Shown here: piece by piece, positions 8,198 to 16,757 of the stretch
How the letters are laid out: each line of letters begins with the position of its first letter
How positions within the stretch are numbered: position 1 is the stretch's first letter
Source: JADYZU01 sp964540965
GTDB taxonomy: Bacteria > Pseudomonadota > Alphaproteobacteria > Rhodobacterales > Rhodobacteraceae
Assembly: GCA_964540965.1 (NCBI GenBank)
Contig: CAZIOT010000006.1
Coordinates: 62,001 to 126,000 of the forward strand
Direction: 5' to 3'
Length of the DNA: 64,000 nucleotides
The notes under the pieces: generated by a model
Database searches by the model: none
The model's input: only the letters and a program-made list of their open reading frames with translations
Told to the model about the DNA's origin: nothing
Program-made: the position numbers and the translations under genes

Positions 8198-9129
8198 GCC
8201 CTGTCGCCTTCGGCCTGCGTGGCGCGGTTCGCAAGGATCCGGCCATCGCGCCATGCCTGCCATTCGGGGATGGCATCGACAGGAATCCGGGCGGCCAGCG
8301 CCGCATGGATCCGGGCCACCATCTCGGGGCCCCAGTCGTAATCCGTGCGCGCGTCCTGACCCATCTTGCGCATCATCGGGCCCAGCTGGTCGACAAAGCC
8401 CTGAAAGCCGTGGGTGGCATTCAAATGCGCGGTGGCAAAGGGACCGATGGACAGCCACCGCAGCGCAAGACCCTGCGTCATCACCGTGTCGATGTCGGCG
8501 GCATCGCAATAGCCTTCGCCAACCAGATGCAGGGCTTCGGCGACCAGCGTGTATTGCAGGCGGTTGAGCAGGAAACCGTCGATCTCTTTCTTCAGGACAA
8601 CCGGCTTCATCGCGCAATCGGTCATGAAGGCGCGGGTCCTTGCCATCGACGCATCCGAGGTCTGGCCGTTGGTGCAAAGCTCGACCAGCGGGATCAGCGA
8701 GGGCGGATTGACGGGATGGGCGACCAGCGCCCGGCCCGGGTCGTCGATATGGGTCAGAAAGGTCGATCCCGGCAGGGCCGAGGTGGACGAGGCGATGATC
8801 GCATCGGGCGCCGCTTGGGCCGCGATCTCTGCGATGACGGCACGCTTGACCGCAAGATCCTCGCGCACGCTTTCCTGGATGTGGACGGCACCCTTGACCG
8901 CATCGGCAAGGGTCGCGGCGGGGCGCAGACGCGCGCGGATTTCGGCGGTGTCCGAGGTGATCCAGCCGGCGGCGGCCAGTTGGTCAAGCGTGCGGCCGAT
9001 CAGCGGCAGGGCGGCGTCCACGGCACCCTCGGCGCCGTCATACAGCGCCACATCATGGCCGGCGCGGGCAAAGACCACCGCCCAGGCGCGGCCGACATTG
9101 CCGGTGCCGATACAGGCGACGCGCGCCAT
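8176..9129 (-). CDS. 3-hydroxyacyl-CoA dehydrogenase-family NAD-dependent dehydrogenase
   Basis: A 317-residue protein with an N-terminal Rossmann motif (IGTGNVGRAWAVVFARAG, about 6-23) and family segments IIASSTSALPGS and HPVNPPSLIPLVEL. The HPVNPP...PLVE pattern is typical of the carnitine dehydrogenase, L-gulonate dehydrogenase and lambda-crystallin branch, which oxidises 3-hydroxy acids rather than CoA esters. The ATG at 9129 follows the upstream lyase stop after one base, so translation is probably coupled. It is last in the leuC-like operon. The specific substrate is unknown; oxidation of a 3-hydroxy acid intermediate fits the context. Confidence 0.85.
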   Translation of the reverse strand: MARVACIGTGNVGRAWAVVFARAGHDVALYDGAEGAVDAALPLIGRTLDQLAAAGWITSDTAEIRARLRPAATLADAVKGAVHIQESVREDLAVKRAVIAEIAAQAAPDAIIASSTSALPGSTFLTHIDDPGRALVAHPVNPPSLIPLVELCTNGQTSDASMARTRAFMTDCAMKPVVLKKEIDGFLLNRLQYTLVAEALHLVGEGYCDAADIDTVMTQGLALRWLSIGPFATAHLNATHGFQGFVDQLGPMMRKMGQDARTDYDWGPEMVARIHAALAARIPVDAIPEWQAWRDGRILANRATQAEGDRAQPIGSS

Positions 9130-9130
9130 G

Positions 9131-10009
9131 CTATTCGGCCGCCTGCTGATCGCGCGCCCAGCGGCGTTCGAATTCCCAGACCTCTTCAAAGCCGATGAGG
9201 CCGCAGAATTCGCGGAAGTCGAACAAGGGCGCGGCCGGGGTTTGCGAGGTTCCGTGCTGGACAAAGGCCCGCAGCGCATTTTCCACCGCCTGCGCGGCGG
9301 CAAGGCCGGTCATCGACGGATAGATCGCCATGGCATAGCCCATGTCGCGCAGTTCATCGGCCGAACGGATCGGCGTCTTTCCCCCGTCGGCCATGTTCGC
9401 CATCATCGGCGCGCGGATGCGGCGGTTCGCCTCGCGCATCTCCTCTTCGCTTTCCAGCGCCTCGAGGAACACGACATCGGCGCCGGCCTCGGCAAAGGCC
9501 AGGCCGCGCCTGACGGCACCTTCAAAGCCTTCGCTCTGGCGGGCATCGGTGCGGGCGATGATCAGGGTCTCGGGGCTCTTGCGGGCCTCGATCGCGACCT
9601 TGATCTTTTCCACCATATCGATGGTCGGCACGACCCGCTTGAAGGGGGTGTGGCCGCATTTCTTGGGGAATTCCTGATCCTCGATCTGGATCGCGGTGAC
9701 ACCGGCCGCCTCATAGCCCAGCACGGTATGATGGACATTCAGAAGCCCGCCATAGCCGGTATCGGCATCCGCGATGATCGCGGCATTGCTGACCCGGCAC
9801 AGGGTCGCGACCCGGTCGAGCATCTGCGTATAGGTGGCGATCCCCGCATCGGGCAGGCCATGGGCCGAAGCCGTGCCCCAATAGCCCGAGGAATAGGCGA
9901 ATTCGATGCCGACCTTGTTGGCGACGACAGCGGCGATCATGTCATGCAGGCCGGGGGCCGCGACAAAGCGCCCCGAGGCAAGCGCGGCCTTCAGGCTGGG
10001 TCTGGTCAT
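9131..10009 (-). CDS. PEP mutase/isocitrate lyase-family C-C lyase
   Basis: A 292-residue TIM-barrel enzyme with metal-binding aspartates in ADADTGYGG (about 80-88) and the catalytic-cysteine motif PKKCGH (115-120). In this superfamily KKCGH marks true lyases: isocitrate, 2-methylisocitrate and 2,3-dimethylmalate lyase, as opposed to mutases or oxaloacetate hydrolases. The likely reaction is retro-aldol cleavage of a 2-hydroxy di/tricarboxylate, giving pyruvate, glyoxylate or a similar product. The ATG at 10009 has GGAAGGA upstream. Its place in one operon with a leuCD-type hydratase suggests it cleaves the hydratase product. Confidence 0.85.
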   Translation of the reverse strand: MTRPSLKAALASGRFVAAPGLHDMIAAVVANKVGIEFAYSSGYWGTASAHGLPDAGIATYTQMLDRVATLCRVSNAAIIADADTGYGGLLNVHHTVLGYEAAGVTAIQIEDQEFPKKCGHTPFKRVVPTIDMVEKIKVAIEARKSPETLIIARTDARQSEGFEGAVRRGLAFAEAGADVVFLEALESEEEMREANRRIRAPMMANMADGGKTPIRSADELRDMGYAMAIYPSMTGLAAAQAVENALRAFVQHGTSQTPAAPLFDFREFCGLIGFEEVWEFERRWARDQQAAE

Positions 10010-10023
10010 GTCGTTTCCTTCCG

Positions 10024-10659
10024 TCAGGCCTTGAAACCGGCCAGGTAATTCAGGGTTTCCGCCTCGCTCACGACATCGCCGTATTTGGCGTTCATGTCGA
10101 AAAGGTTGGCCTCGTGCGGGGCGGGATGGCGGTCGCCCACCGCCTCGCGCGGGATGATCGGGATGAAGCCGTGGCTGTTGGCATCGACGCAGGACGCGCG
10201 CACGCAGCCCGAGGTGGACACCCCGGTCAGGATCACGGTGTCGATGCCCCAGGTGGTCAGGGTCGAGGACAGCGACGTGCCGAAGAACACGCTGGCATAT
10301 TGCTTGGAGATGACGAGTTCGTCGTCCGAGGGCACAAGGCCGGGTGCCCAGTCGCCCCAATGGCTGCCGCGCAGGAAATGGCGCAGGGGCAGGGCCTTCT
10401 GGAAAAAGCGCCCGCCGTCGATGGCATGCGGATGGTAAACGACATTGGTGTAGATGACCGGAACGCCGGCCGCGCGCGCGGCATCGCGCAGCCGGATGGC
10501 CGAGGCCAGCGCATCGTCGCAATCGGCCCAAAGGTCGCAATCCCTGTCGAAATAGGCTTTCACAAGATCAATGAGGATCAGCGCGGGCTTCTTGCCAAAG
10601 CCAAGCCGGCCGCCATAGGCGCGGGCATAGTTTTCGCCAAGGTCTTCAGTCATCGGCAT
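10024..10659 (-). CDS. Isochorismatase-family cysteine amidohydrolase
   Basis: A 211-residue cysteine hydrolase with a visible triad: Asp31 in LILIDLVKAYFDRD, Lys119 in VISKQYASVFFGT and Cys152 in VSTSGCVRASCVD, together with the preceding cis-peptide-type GVSTS turn. Family members cleave amides such as N-carbamoylsarcosine, maleamate, nicotinamide and ureidoacrylate. With hydantoinase A/B in the same regulon, hydrolysis of a half-amide or N-carbamoyl product of ring opening is the natural inference. The start region overlaps the end of the leuD-like gene; either ATG (10659 or 10653) could be used. Confidence 0.87.
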   Translation of the reverse strand: MPMTEDLGENYARAYGGRLGFGKKPALILIDLVKAYFDRDCDLWADCDDALASAIRLRDAARAAGVPVIYTNVVYHPHAIDGGRFFQKALPLRHFLRGSHWGDWAPGLVPSDDELVISKQYASVFFGTSLSSTLTTWGIDTVILTGVSTSGCVRASCVDANSHGFIPIIPREAVGDRHPAPHEANLFDMNAKYGDVVSEAETLNYLAGFKA

Positions 10660-11287
10660 CCTCCCGAATGTCGTCGAAATGGGAAAGCTGGCTGGGGGTC
10701 AGGAACAGCCACGGCCGCTCCTTGCGCTGCCTGTCTTCATGGGCGCGGATGTCGGCAAGGTCGTCGGCAAGTATTATGTCGATCTCGTCAAGGCCCTCAA
10801 GCAGCGCGCGCCGGTGATGGGGTTCGAGCGTGAAGGGGATCGGTGTCTCGTTGCCGATGCGGATGCAGCCCTCGGGCAGGTCCACCGTCATCGGCAGCCC
10901 CGTCGCGGCGCGTTCCTGCACGCGGGTCAGATCCTCGCCGGTCAGCACGATGGGCAGGACGCCGTTGCGAAAGCAGTTGGCATGGAAGATCTCGCCGAAA
11001 CTGGGCCCGATGACGCAGCGGATGCCGAAATCGACCAGCGCCCAGACCGCCTGTTCGCGCGACGATCCGGTGCCGAAATCGGGGCCGGTGACCATGATCC
11101 GCGCGGTATCATAGGGCGGCGTGTCCAGAACGAACCCGCCCTTGGCGCGCCTTTCGTGGAACAGGTGCCGGCCCAGCCCGTGCTTGTCCAGAAGCAGCAG
11201 AAAACGGGCCGGAAAGATGACATCGGTGTCGATCTGCGCCTCGGGAAAGGGGGCGGCCACCGAGGTGAGGGTCGTGAACGGGTCCAT
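10646..11287 (-). CDS. 3-isopropylmalate dehydratase-like small subunit (LeuD family)
   Basis: Small, swivelling subunit of an aconitase-superfamily hydratase, 213 residues. Visible segments are DTDVIFPARF near the N-terminus, the substrate-contact region GPDFGTGSSREQAVWAL (about 72-88) and IFHANCFRNGVLPI. The ATG at 11287 overlaps the leuC-like stop by one base (TGATG), so both subunits are co-translated. Because it sits in a catabolic regulon with no leuA or leuB, I infer that it hydrates a maleate- or citraconate-like acid rather than making leucine. That substrate is not visible in the sequence. Confidence 0.88.
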   Translation of the reverse strand: MDPFTTLTSVAAPFPEAQIDTDVIFPARFLLLLDKHGLGRHLFHERRAKGGFVLDTPPYDTARIMVTGPDFGTGSSREQAVWALVDFGIRCVIGPSFGEIFHANCFRNGVLPIVLTGEDLTRVQERAATGLPMTVDLPEGCIRIGNETPIPFTLEPHHRRALLEGLDEIDIILADDLADIRAHEDRQRKERPWLFLTPSQLSHFDDIREDADD

Positions 11288-12723
11288 CAGACAATCTCGC
11301 GCACGTCGGTAAGGCGGCCGGTCAGCGCGGCGGCGGCGGCCATTTCGGGGCTCATCAGATGGGTGCGCCCGCCCTTGCCCTGCCGCCCCTCGAAATTGCG
11401 GTTCGAGGTCGAGGCGCAGCGTTCGCCTTCGGACAGCCGGTCGTCGTTCATCGCCACGCACATCGAACAGCCGGAATCCCGCCATTCAAAGCCCGCGTCG
11501 CGAAAGACCCGGTCAAGCCCCTCGGCCTCGGCAGCGATCCTGACCTGGGCAGAGCCCGGAACGACGATGGCGGCGACATTGGCGGCAACGCGGCGACCGC
11601 GCAACGTGGCGGCGGCGCGGCGCAGGTCGTCAAGTCGGCCGTTGGTGCAGGAACCGATGAACACCCGGTCAATCGCGATCTCGCGCAGCGGCGTGCCGGG
11701 CACCAGACCCATGTAATCAAGGCTGCGGGCCATGCGGGCCGCCTTGACCGGATCGGCGACCTCGGCCGGATCGGGCACGGTCGCGGTGATCGGCAACGAT
11801 TCCTCGGGCGTGGTGCCCCAGCTCACATGCGGGGCAAGCGTGGTGGCGTCGATGGTGACCTCGCGGTCGAACACGGCATCGGCGTCGCTGGCCAGGCTGC
11901 GCCAGTCGGCAATCGCGGCATCGAGCAATTCGCCGGCGGGGGCGAGCGGCCGCCCCTTGACCCAGTTCAGGGTCGTGTCGTCCGGCGCGATCATGCCGAC
12001 GCGCGATCCGGCCTCGATCGTCATGTTGCACAGGGTCATCCGCGCCTCCATCGACAGGGCGCGAATGGTCGGGCCGGCATATTCGATGGCATAGCCGACC
12101 CCGCCGCCGACGCCGATCCGCGCGATCAGGGCAAGGATGATGTCCTTGACCGTGACATGCGGCGGCAACGCACCTTCGACCGTCACGCGCATCCGGTTCT
12201 GCCGGCGCTGGCGCAGGGTCTGGGTCGCGAATACGCATTCACATTCGCTGGCCCCGATCCCGAAGGCAAGCGCCCCGAAGGCACCATGGGTGCTTGTGTG
12301 GCTGTCGCCGCAGACCAATGTCGTGCCGGGAAGGGTAAAGCCCAGTTCCGGGCCGATGACATGCACGATCCCGTGCCTGCGGTCGCGCATCGGGATATAG
12401 GGAATGCCGTGCCGCCGGGCATTGGCGCGCAGGCGCTGCACCTGCGCTGCGGCCAGACCGTCGCGCAGGGAAAGATGGCGATCTTTGGTCGGAACAGCAT
12501 GATCTGCAACGGAAATATGCGCCTCCGGGCGACGCAGCGCCCTTTGCGTCTGCGCGATTCCGGCAAAGGCCTGGGGCGACGACACCTCTTGCACCAGATG
12601 CCGGTCGATGTAGATCAGATCGGTTCCGTCGGCATAGGATTTGACGACATGCCGTTCCCAGACCTTGTCGTAAAGCGTTTTGCCTGAACCCTGCGCCAGT
12701 TTCTGGTCTTTCTCCGGCACCAT
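11287..12723 (-). CDS. 3-isopropylmalate dehydratase-like large subunit (LeuC family)
   Basis: Catalytic [4Fe-4S] subunit of an aconitase-type hydro-lyase, 478 residues, a normal LeuC length. It has the N-terminal TLYDKVWERHVV, IDRHLVQEVSSPQAF, the VCGDSHTSTHGAFGAL motif, and the cluster ligands in FIGSCTNGR (about 355) and SGCSMCVAMN (about 417-420). It is first in an operon of leuC-leuD-amidase-lyase-dehydrogenase. The LacI-type operator at 12770-12785 is 46 bases upstream, shared with the divergent hyuAB operon. LeuCD homologues are known to act as maleate, citraconate or dimethylmaleate hydratases; which applies here is open. Confidence 0.88.
   Translation of the reverse strand: MVPEKDQKLAQGSGKTLYDKVWERHVVKSYADGTDLIYIDRHLVQEVSSPQAFAGIAQTQRALRRPEAHISVADHAVPTKDRHLSLRDGLAAAQVQRLRANARRHGIPYIPMRDRRHGIVHVIGPELGFTLPGTTLVCGDSHTSTHGAFGALAFGIGASECECVFATQTLRQRRQNRMRVTVEGALPPHVTVKDIILALIARIGVGGGVGYAIEYAGPTIRALSMEARMTLCNMTIEAGSRVGMIAPDDTTLNWVKGRPLAPAGELLDAAIADWRSLASDADAVFDREVTIDATTLAPHVSWGTTPEESLPITATVPDPAEVADPVKAARMARSLDYMGLVPGTPLREIAIDRVFIGSCTNGRLDDLRRAAATLRGRRVAANVAAIVVPGSAQVRIAAEAEGLDRVFRDAGFEWRDSGCSMCVAMNDDRLSEGERCASTSNRNFEGRQGKGGRTHLMSPEMAAAAALTGRLTDVREIV
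12228..12241. promoter_or_regulatory. Possible intragenic LacI-type operator inside the leuC-like gene
   Basis: CGAATACGCATTCA differs at one base of 14 from the operator core at 6970-6983. It lies about 485 bases inside the leuC-like coding region, where it encodes part of ECVFAT. Such auxiliary sites can support looping, but the match could come from a conserved protein segment and codon bias. Confidence 0.3.
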
Positions 12724-12769
12724 CGCGGCAAACCCCTTGCATCATCCGGTCATAGCAGACTAGGCTGCA

Positions 12770-12785
12770 TTGAATGCGCATGCAA
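12770..12785. promoter_or_regulatory. LacI-type operator 2 between the leuC-like and hyuAB operons
   Basis: TTGAATGCGCATGCAA is a 16-bp near-palindrome (one mismatched pair) with the central GCGC typical of LacI-family operators. It shares TTGAATGCG with the site at 17945-17960. It lies 46 bases before the leuC-like start and 84 bases before hyuA, so one bound regulator could control both directions. Confidence 0.65.
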
Positions 12786-12869
12786 GCCAGTCGTTGAACG
12801 ATGGCAAGGCACCAGCGAAGGAATTCAGCCGCGACGCGGATTGCGGCGGCCAGGCACGGAGGTTGCAAG

Positions 12870-14924
12870 ATGAGACTTGGTGTGGACGTCGGAGGAACTT
12901 TCACCGACCTGCTGCTCCACGACGATGACACCGGGCGGATCTGGCAGGCAAAGACGCCGTCAACCCCGGAGGACCAGTCGATTGGCGTGGCCGAGGGCAT
13001 CCGCCTGATCTGCGAAAAGGCCGGCATTTCGGCGGGCGATCTGTCGATGGTCCTGCACGGCACGACCGTCGCCACGAATGCGGTGCTTGAGGGCAAGGGC
13101 GCGCGCGTCGGCCTGCTGACCACCAAGGGCTTTGAATATGTGCTGCATCTGGCGAAGAGCTGGACGCCCGGCCCGCTGTTCGGCTGGATCGTGATGGACA
13201 AGCCCACGCCGCTGGCCACCCTTGGTGATACCCGCGGCATCCCCGAGCGCATGACCGCCCGTGGCGAGGTGGTGACCGAACTGGACGAGGCCGAGGCGAC
13301 CCGCCTGATCGACGACCTCTGCACCAGCGGGATCGAGGCTCTGACCATCGGCCTCATGCATTCCTACGCCAACCCCGCCCACGAACAGCGCCTGCGCGAC
13401 ATCGTGGCCGAACGGCACCCGACGATCCCGGTGTCGCTGTCGTCGGACATCCTGCCCGAGTTCCGCGAATATGACCGCACCATCACCACGGTGATGAACG
13501 ATTATGTCCGCCCGATCATGACCCGCTACCTGAGCCGCATCGACGACCGGCTGGCGGCGAATGGCGTCAACGCGCATCTGCATATCGTGCGTTCGGACGG
13601 TGGCCTCATGTCGGCCAGGGCCGCGGCCGCCCGCCCGGTGCATACGGTGCTGTCGGGCCCGGCCGGCGGCGTGACCTCGACCGCGATGGTGTCGCGGCGC
13701 ACCGGGCTGAACCTGCTGGCCTTCGACATGGGCGGCACCTCGACCGACGTGTCGGTCATCACCGACGGCAAGCCGCAGATTTCGCGCTCGACCGAGGTCG
13801 GGGCCTTTCCGGCCAAGGTGCCGACGATGGATGTCCGGTCCGTCGGCGCCGGCGGCGGGTCCATCGCCGAAGTGTCCGAGGTGACGCGGTCCCTGCGCGT
13901 CGGCCCCCGGTCGGCGGGCGCGCGGCCGGGCCCGGTCTGCTATTCGCGCGGCGGCACCGAACCCACGGTGTCGGATGCCAACGCGGTCCTGGGCTACCTC
14001 GCCCCGGTTCTTCTGGGCGGCGACATGTCGCTGGATGTCGACGCGGCGCGCAAGGCCGTGACCGGCATCGGCGAAAAGCTGGGCCTGTCGGTCGAAGAGG
14101 CGGCGCGCGGCATCCTCCAGATCGCGAACGAGGTGATGCTGGGCGCGCTGCGCGTCATCACCGTGCAGCGCGGCCTTGACCCGCGCGATTTCGGCATCCT
14201 CGCCTTCGGCGGCGCCGGGCCGCTGCACGCCAATGCGCTGGCCGAACTTCTGGGCTGCTATCCGGTCGTGGTGCCGACCAATCCCGGCGTGCTGTCGGCG
14301 CTGGGTTTCCTTGAGGCCGAGTTCAAGAACGAATTCGTCACCACCTTCATCCGGTCGTCGCGCGTGCTGCAACCCGCCATGGTCTGGGACCGCTTCGCCG
14401 CCCTGACCGACCGCGCCACCGGCTGGCTGGACGAACAAGAGGTGGCCGCCCGCGACCGCGGCCTGCACTACACGCTTGACCTGCGCTACGAAGGGCAGGG
14501 CTATGAAGTTTCGGTCGAGGTCGATCCGGCGCTGGTGACGGCGGGCGGGGCGCTTGAACCGGTCTATGACCAGTTCCGCGACCTGCACCAGCGGCTCTAC
14601 GGCGTGCGTTTCAATGTGCCCGTCGAGCTTGTGGCGCTGCGTGTGGTGGCGACCGGCGCCACCGCCCCGGTCGATGTCTCGGCCACCAAGGGCGATGCAA
14701 GCGACCTGAACGCCGCGATCATGGAAACCCTGCCGGCCTATTTCGACGGCGCCTGGGTCGACACGCCCCATTACGACCGCGCGAAACTCCCCGTGGGTAT
14801 GAAGGTGCCCGGCCCGGCGATCATCCGGCAATACGATTCGACGACCGTGCTTTTGCCGCGGCACTTTGCCGAGGTGGATGACCACGGCAATCTCCTGATC
14901 TGGCCCGACTCGAAGGGAAACTGA
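12870..14924 (+). CDS. hyuA: Hydantoinase/oxoprolinase subunit A
   Basis: ATP-using subunit of an N-methylhydantoinase/5-oxoprolinase/acetone carboxylase-type enzyme, 684 residues. Visible motifs are the phosphate-binding DVGGTFTDLLLHD (about 5-17), HGTTVATNAVLEGKGA (about 60-75), LSGPAGGVTSTAMV and DMGGTSTDVS (about 287-296) of the actin-like ATPase fold. The ATG at 12870 has GGAGG six bases upstream. An in-frame ATG at 12801 would add a 23-residue basic tail and is rejected. It is followed by hyuB after 3 bases. It probably activates a lactam or imide carbonyl for ring opening; the substrate is not known. Confidence 0.9.
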   Translation: MRLGVDVGGTFTDLLLHDDDTGRIWQAKTPSTPEDQSIGVAEGIRLICEKAGISAGDLSMVLHGTTVATNAVLEGKGARVGLLTTKGFEYVLHLAKSWTPGPLFGWIVMDKPTPLATLGDTRGIPERMTARGEVVTELDEAEATRLIDDLCTSGIEALTIGLMHSYANPAHEQRLRDIVAERHPTIPVSLSSDILPEFREYDRTITTVMNDYVRPIMTRYLSRIDDRLAANGVNAHLHIVRSDGGLMSARAAAARPVHTVLSGPAGGVTSTAMVSRRTGLNLLAFDMGGTSTDVSVITDGKPQISRSTEVGAFPAKVPTMDVRSVGAGGGSIAEVSEVTRSLRVGPRSAGARPGPVCYSRGGTEPTVSDANAVLGYLAPVLLGGDMSLDVDAARKAVTGIGEKLGLSVEEAARGILQIANEVMLGALRVITVQRGLDPRDFGILAFGGAGPLHANALAELLGCYPVVVPTNPGVLSALGFLEAEFKNEFVTTFIRSSRVLQPAMVWDRFAALTDRATGWLDEQEVAARDRGLHYTLDLRYEGQGYEVSVEVDPALVTAGGALEPVYDQFRDLHQRLYGVRFNVPVELVALRVVATGATAPVDVSATKGDASDLNAAIMETLPAYFDGAWVDTPHYDRAKLPVGMKVPGPAIIRQYDSTTVLLPRHFAEVDDHGNLLIWPDSKGN

Positions 14925-14927
14925 GCC

Positions 14928-16700
14928 ATGAGCCACACCGTCGATCCCATCACCCTCGACATCATTGAAAACGCGCTGAAAAATGCGCGGTTCGAGATGG
15001 ACAACGTCGTGGTCCGCATCGCGCTGTCGCCGGCGGTGCGCGAACAGCACGACGAATTCCCGATGATCTGCAACCCGCGCGGCCAGATGATCGTGGGGCA
15101 GTTCGGCTCTTACATCCCTGCAGTCGTCGAAAAGTTCGACGACATGGCCGAGGGCGACATCTTTGTCTGGAACGACCCCTATGCCTGCAAGGGCTCGATC
15201 TCGCACAACAACGACTGGTGCGTGATGATGCCGATCTTCCATCAGGGGGTGCATGTCGGCTTTTCGTCGATCTTCGGCCACATGAACGATGTGGGCGGCA
15301 CCGTTCCGGGGTCGATGCCCGCCAATGCGCGCACCATCTGGGAAGAGGGACTGCGCGTGCCGCCCGTCCGCATCTATCGGCAGGGCGTGCTGAACGACGG
15401 CGTCCTTGACATCATGCTGAACAACAGCCGGACACCGGACATGAACCGGGCCGACCTGATGGCGCTGATCGCCGGGTGCCGGGTCGCCGCCACGCGGGTC
15501 TGCGAATTGTGCGACCGTTTCGGCCGCGACACCTATCTTGCCGCCTGCGACCTGCTCATGGACCGCACGCGCGAGGCGATGCGCGTCATCATCGACAAAT
15601 ACATCTCGCACGATCCCGTCTCGTTCGAGGATTGGGTCGATGACGACGGTCTGGGCAATGGCCCGTTCCGCATGCGGCTGGCGATCTACCGCAAGGGCGA
15701 AAAGGCGGTGTTCGACTTTACCGGCACCGACGACCAGGCCGAGGGGCCGATAAACTTTCACATCCACGAAGGACTGTGCAAGCTGTTCTTCGGGGTCTAC
15801 ATGATCATGGCCTTCGACCCGACGGTGAATTTCAACGAAGGCTTCTACGATCTGTTCGAGATCGTCCTGCCCGAAGGGTCGCTGCTCAACCCGAAATTCC
15901 CGGCCGCGCTGTCGAACCGCCTGAACACGCATGTGCGGTTCTTCGACTGCCAGGCGGGGGCGCTGGGCCAGCGGGCACCGCACCTGTCGATGGCGGCGGG
16001 CTATGGCACCTCGCCCCACTTCATCTTCACCGGCCACGACAAGGACGGCGAATATTTCCAGCTTATGGAACTGCTGTTCGGAGGTGTGCCCGGCCGTCCC
16101 CGCGGCGACGGTCTGGACGGCCACGCGTGGTGGCCGCTCTTTTCGGCCACGCCGATCGAATATATCGAGAACTACTATCCGGTGCTGATCGACAGCTACC
16201 GTCCGGTGCGCGATTCCGGCGGGGCCGGCCTGCACCGCGGCGGGGCCGGGATCGAGAAGATCTACCGCGTGCTCGCCTCGGGCAAGGTGTCGATCCACGA
16301 TGACCGCGAAATCGTGCCGCCCTGGGGCATCAACGGTGGCCTGTTCGGCGGCACCTCGTCCAAACATGTCCGCCGCGCCGATGGCACCGAGGAAAAGGTG
16401 CCGTCCAAGGTGGACAATCTGGTCGTCAATCCGGGCGACAAGGTGGTGTTCGTCACCGCCGGGTCGGGCGGCTGGGGCGATCCGCTGGAACGCGATGCCG
16501 CGCTGGTGGCGCGCGATGTGGCCTATGACCTCGTGTCGCGGGCGCGGGCCGAAAGCGACTATGGCGTGATCCTGTCGGATGACGGAGCGGTCGATGGCGC
16601 CGCCACCGATGCCCTGCGCAAGGAGATGCGGACCGCGCGCGGCGAACCTGCGCCGTTCTCGTTCGGCTTTACCCCGCCGGAACGCATGGCGGCCGAATAA
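14928..16700 (+). CDS. hyuB: Hydantoinase/oxoprolinase subunit B
   Basis: Partner of hyuA, 590 residues, a normal HyuB length. It has the family N-terminus VDPITLDIIENALKNARFEMD, the central EQHDEFPMICNPRGQM region and a glycine-rich middle (RDSGGAGLHRGGAGIEK). The C-terminal VTAGSGGWGDPLERD segment is typical of HyuB. It starts 3 bases after hyuA, so the two are translated together as a complex. A strong intrinsic terminator follows at 16717-16743. Its HyuA partner supplies the ATPase; the carbonyl chemistry depends on the unknown substrate. Confidence 0.9.
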   Translation: MSHTVDPITLDIIENALKNARFEMDNVVVRIALSPAVREQHDEFPMICNPRGQMIVGQFGSYIPAVVEKFDDMAEGDIFVWNDPYACKGSISHNNDWCVMMPIFHQGVHVGFSSIFGHMNDVGGTVPGSMPANARTIWEEGLRVPPVRIYRQGVLNDGVLDIMLNNSRTPDMNRADLMALIAGCRVAATRVCELCDRFGRDTYLAACDLLMDRTREAMRVIIDKYISHDPVSFEDWVDDDGLGNGPFRMRLAIYRKGEKAVFDFTGTDDQAEGPINFHIHEGLCKLFFGVYMIMAFDPTVNFNEGFYDLFEIVLPEGSLLNPKFPAALSNRLNTHVRFFDCQAGALGQRAPHLSMAAGYGTSPHFIFTGHDKDGEYFQLMELLFGGVPGRPRGDGLDGHAWWPLFSATPIEYIENYYPVLIDSYRPVRDSGGAGLHRGGAGIEKIYRVLASGKVSIHDDREIVPPWGINGGLFGGTSSKHVRRADGTEEKVPSKVDNLVVNPGDKVVFVTAGSGGWGDPLERDAALVARDVAYDLVSRARAESDYGVILSDDGAVDGAATDALRKEMRTARGEPAPFSFGFTPPERMAAE

Positions 16701-16716
16701 CCGCCCGGAAAAGCAG

Positions 16717-16743
16717 ACCCCCGCAGGCAACTGCGGGGGTTTT
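16717..16743. terminator. Intrinsic terminator between convergent hyuB and the iron-ADH gene
   Basis: CCCCCGCAG (16718-16726) pairs perfectly with CTGCGGGGG (16731-16739) around a GCAA loop and is followed by TTTT on the plus strand. It ends the hyuAB transcript and, lying 15 bases past the convergent ADH stop, could act in both directions. Confidence 0.85.
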
Positions 16744-16757
16744 CGTTTGCCCGGTGC

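Noticed and set aside
10646..12723. leuC/leuD as housekeeping leucine biosynthesis genes
   Set aside because: No leuA or leuB nearby, and the pair shares operon and operator with an amidase, a lyase and hydantoinase genes. A catabolic role is favoured, though only a genome-wide look for another leuCD would settle it.
12960..16730. A 1256-codon open frame antisense to hyuA and hyuB
   Set aside because: It is the mirror of GC-rich coding sequence; composition is His/Arg/Gly-rich with no domain pattern, and the plus strand carries two well-supported genes.
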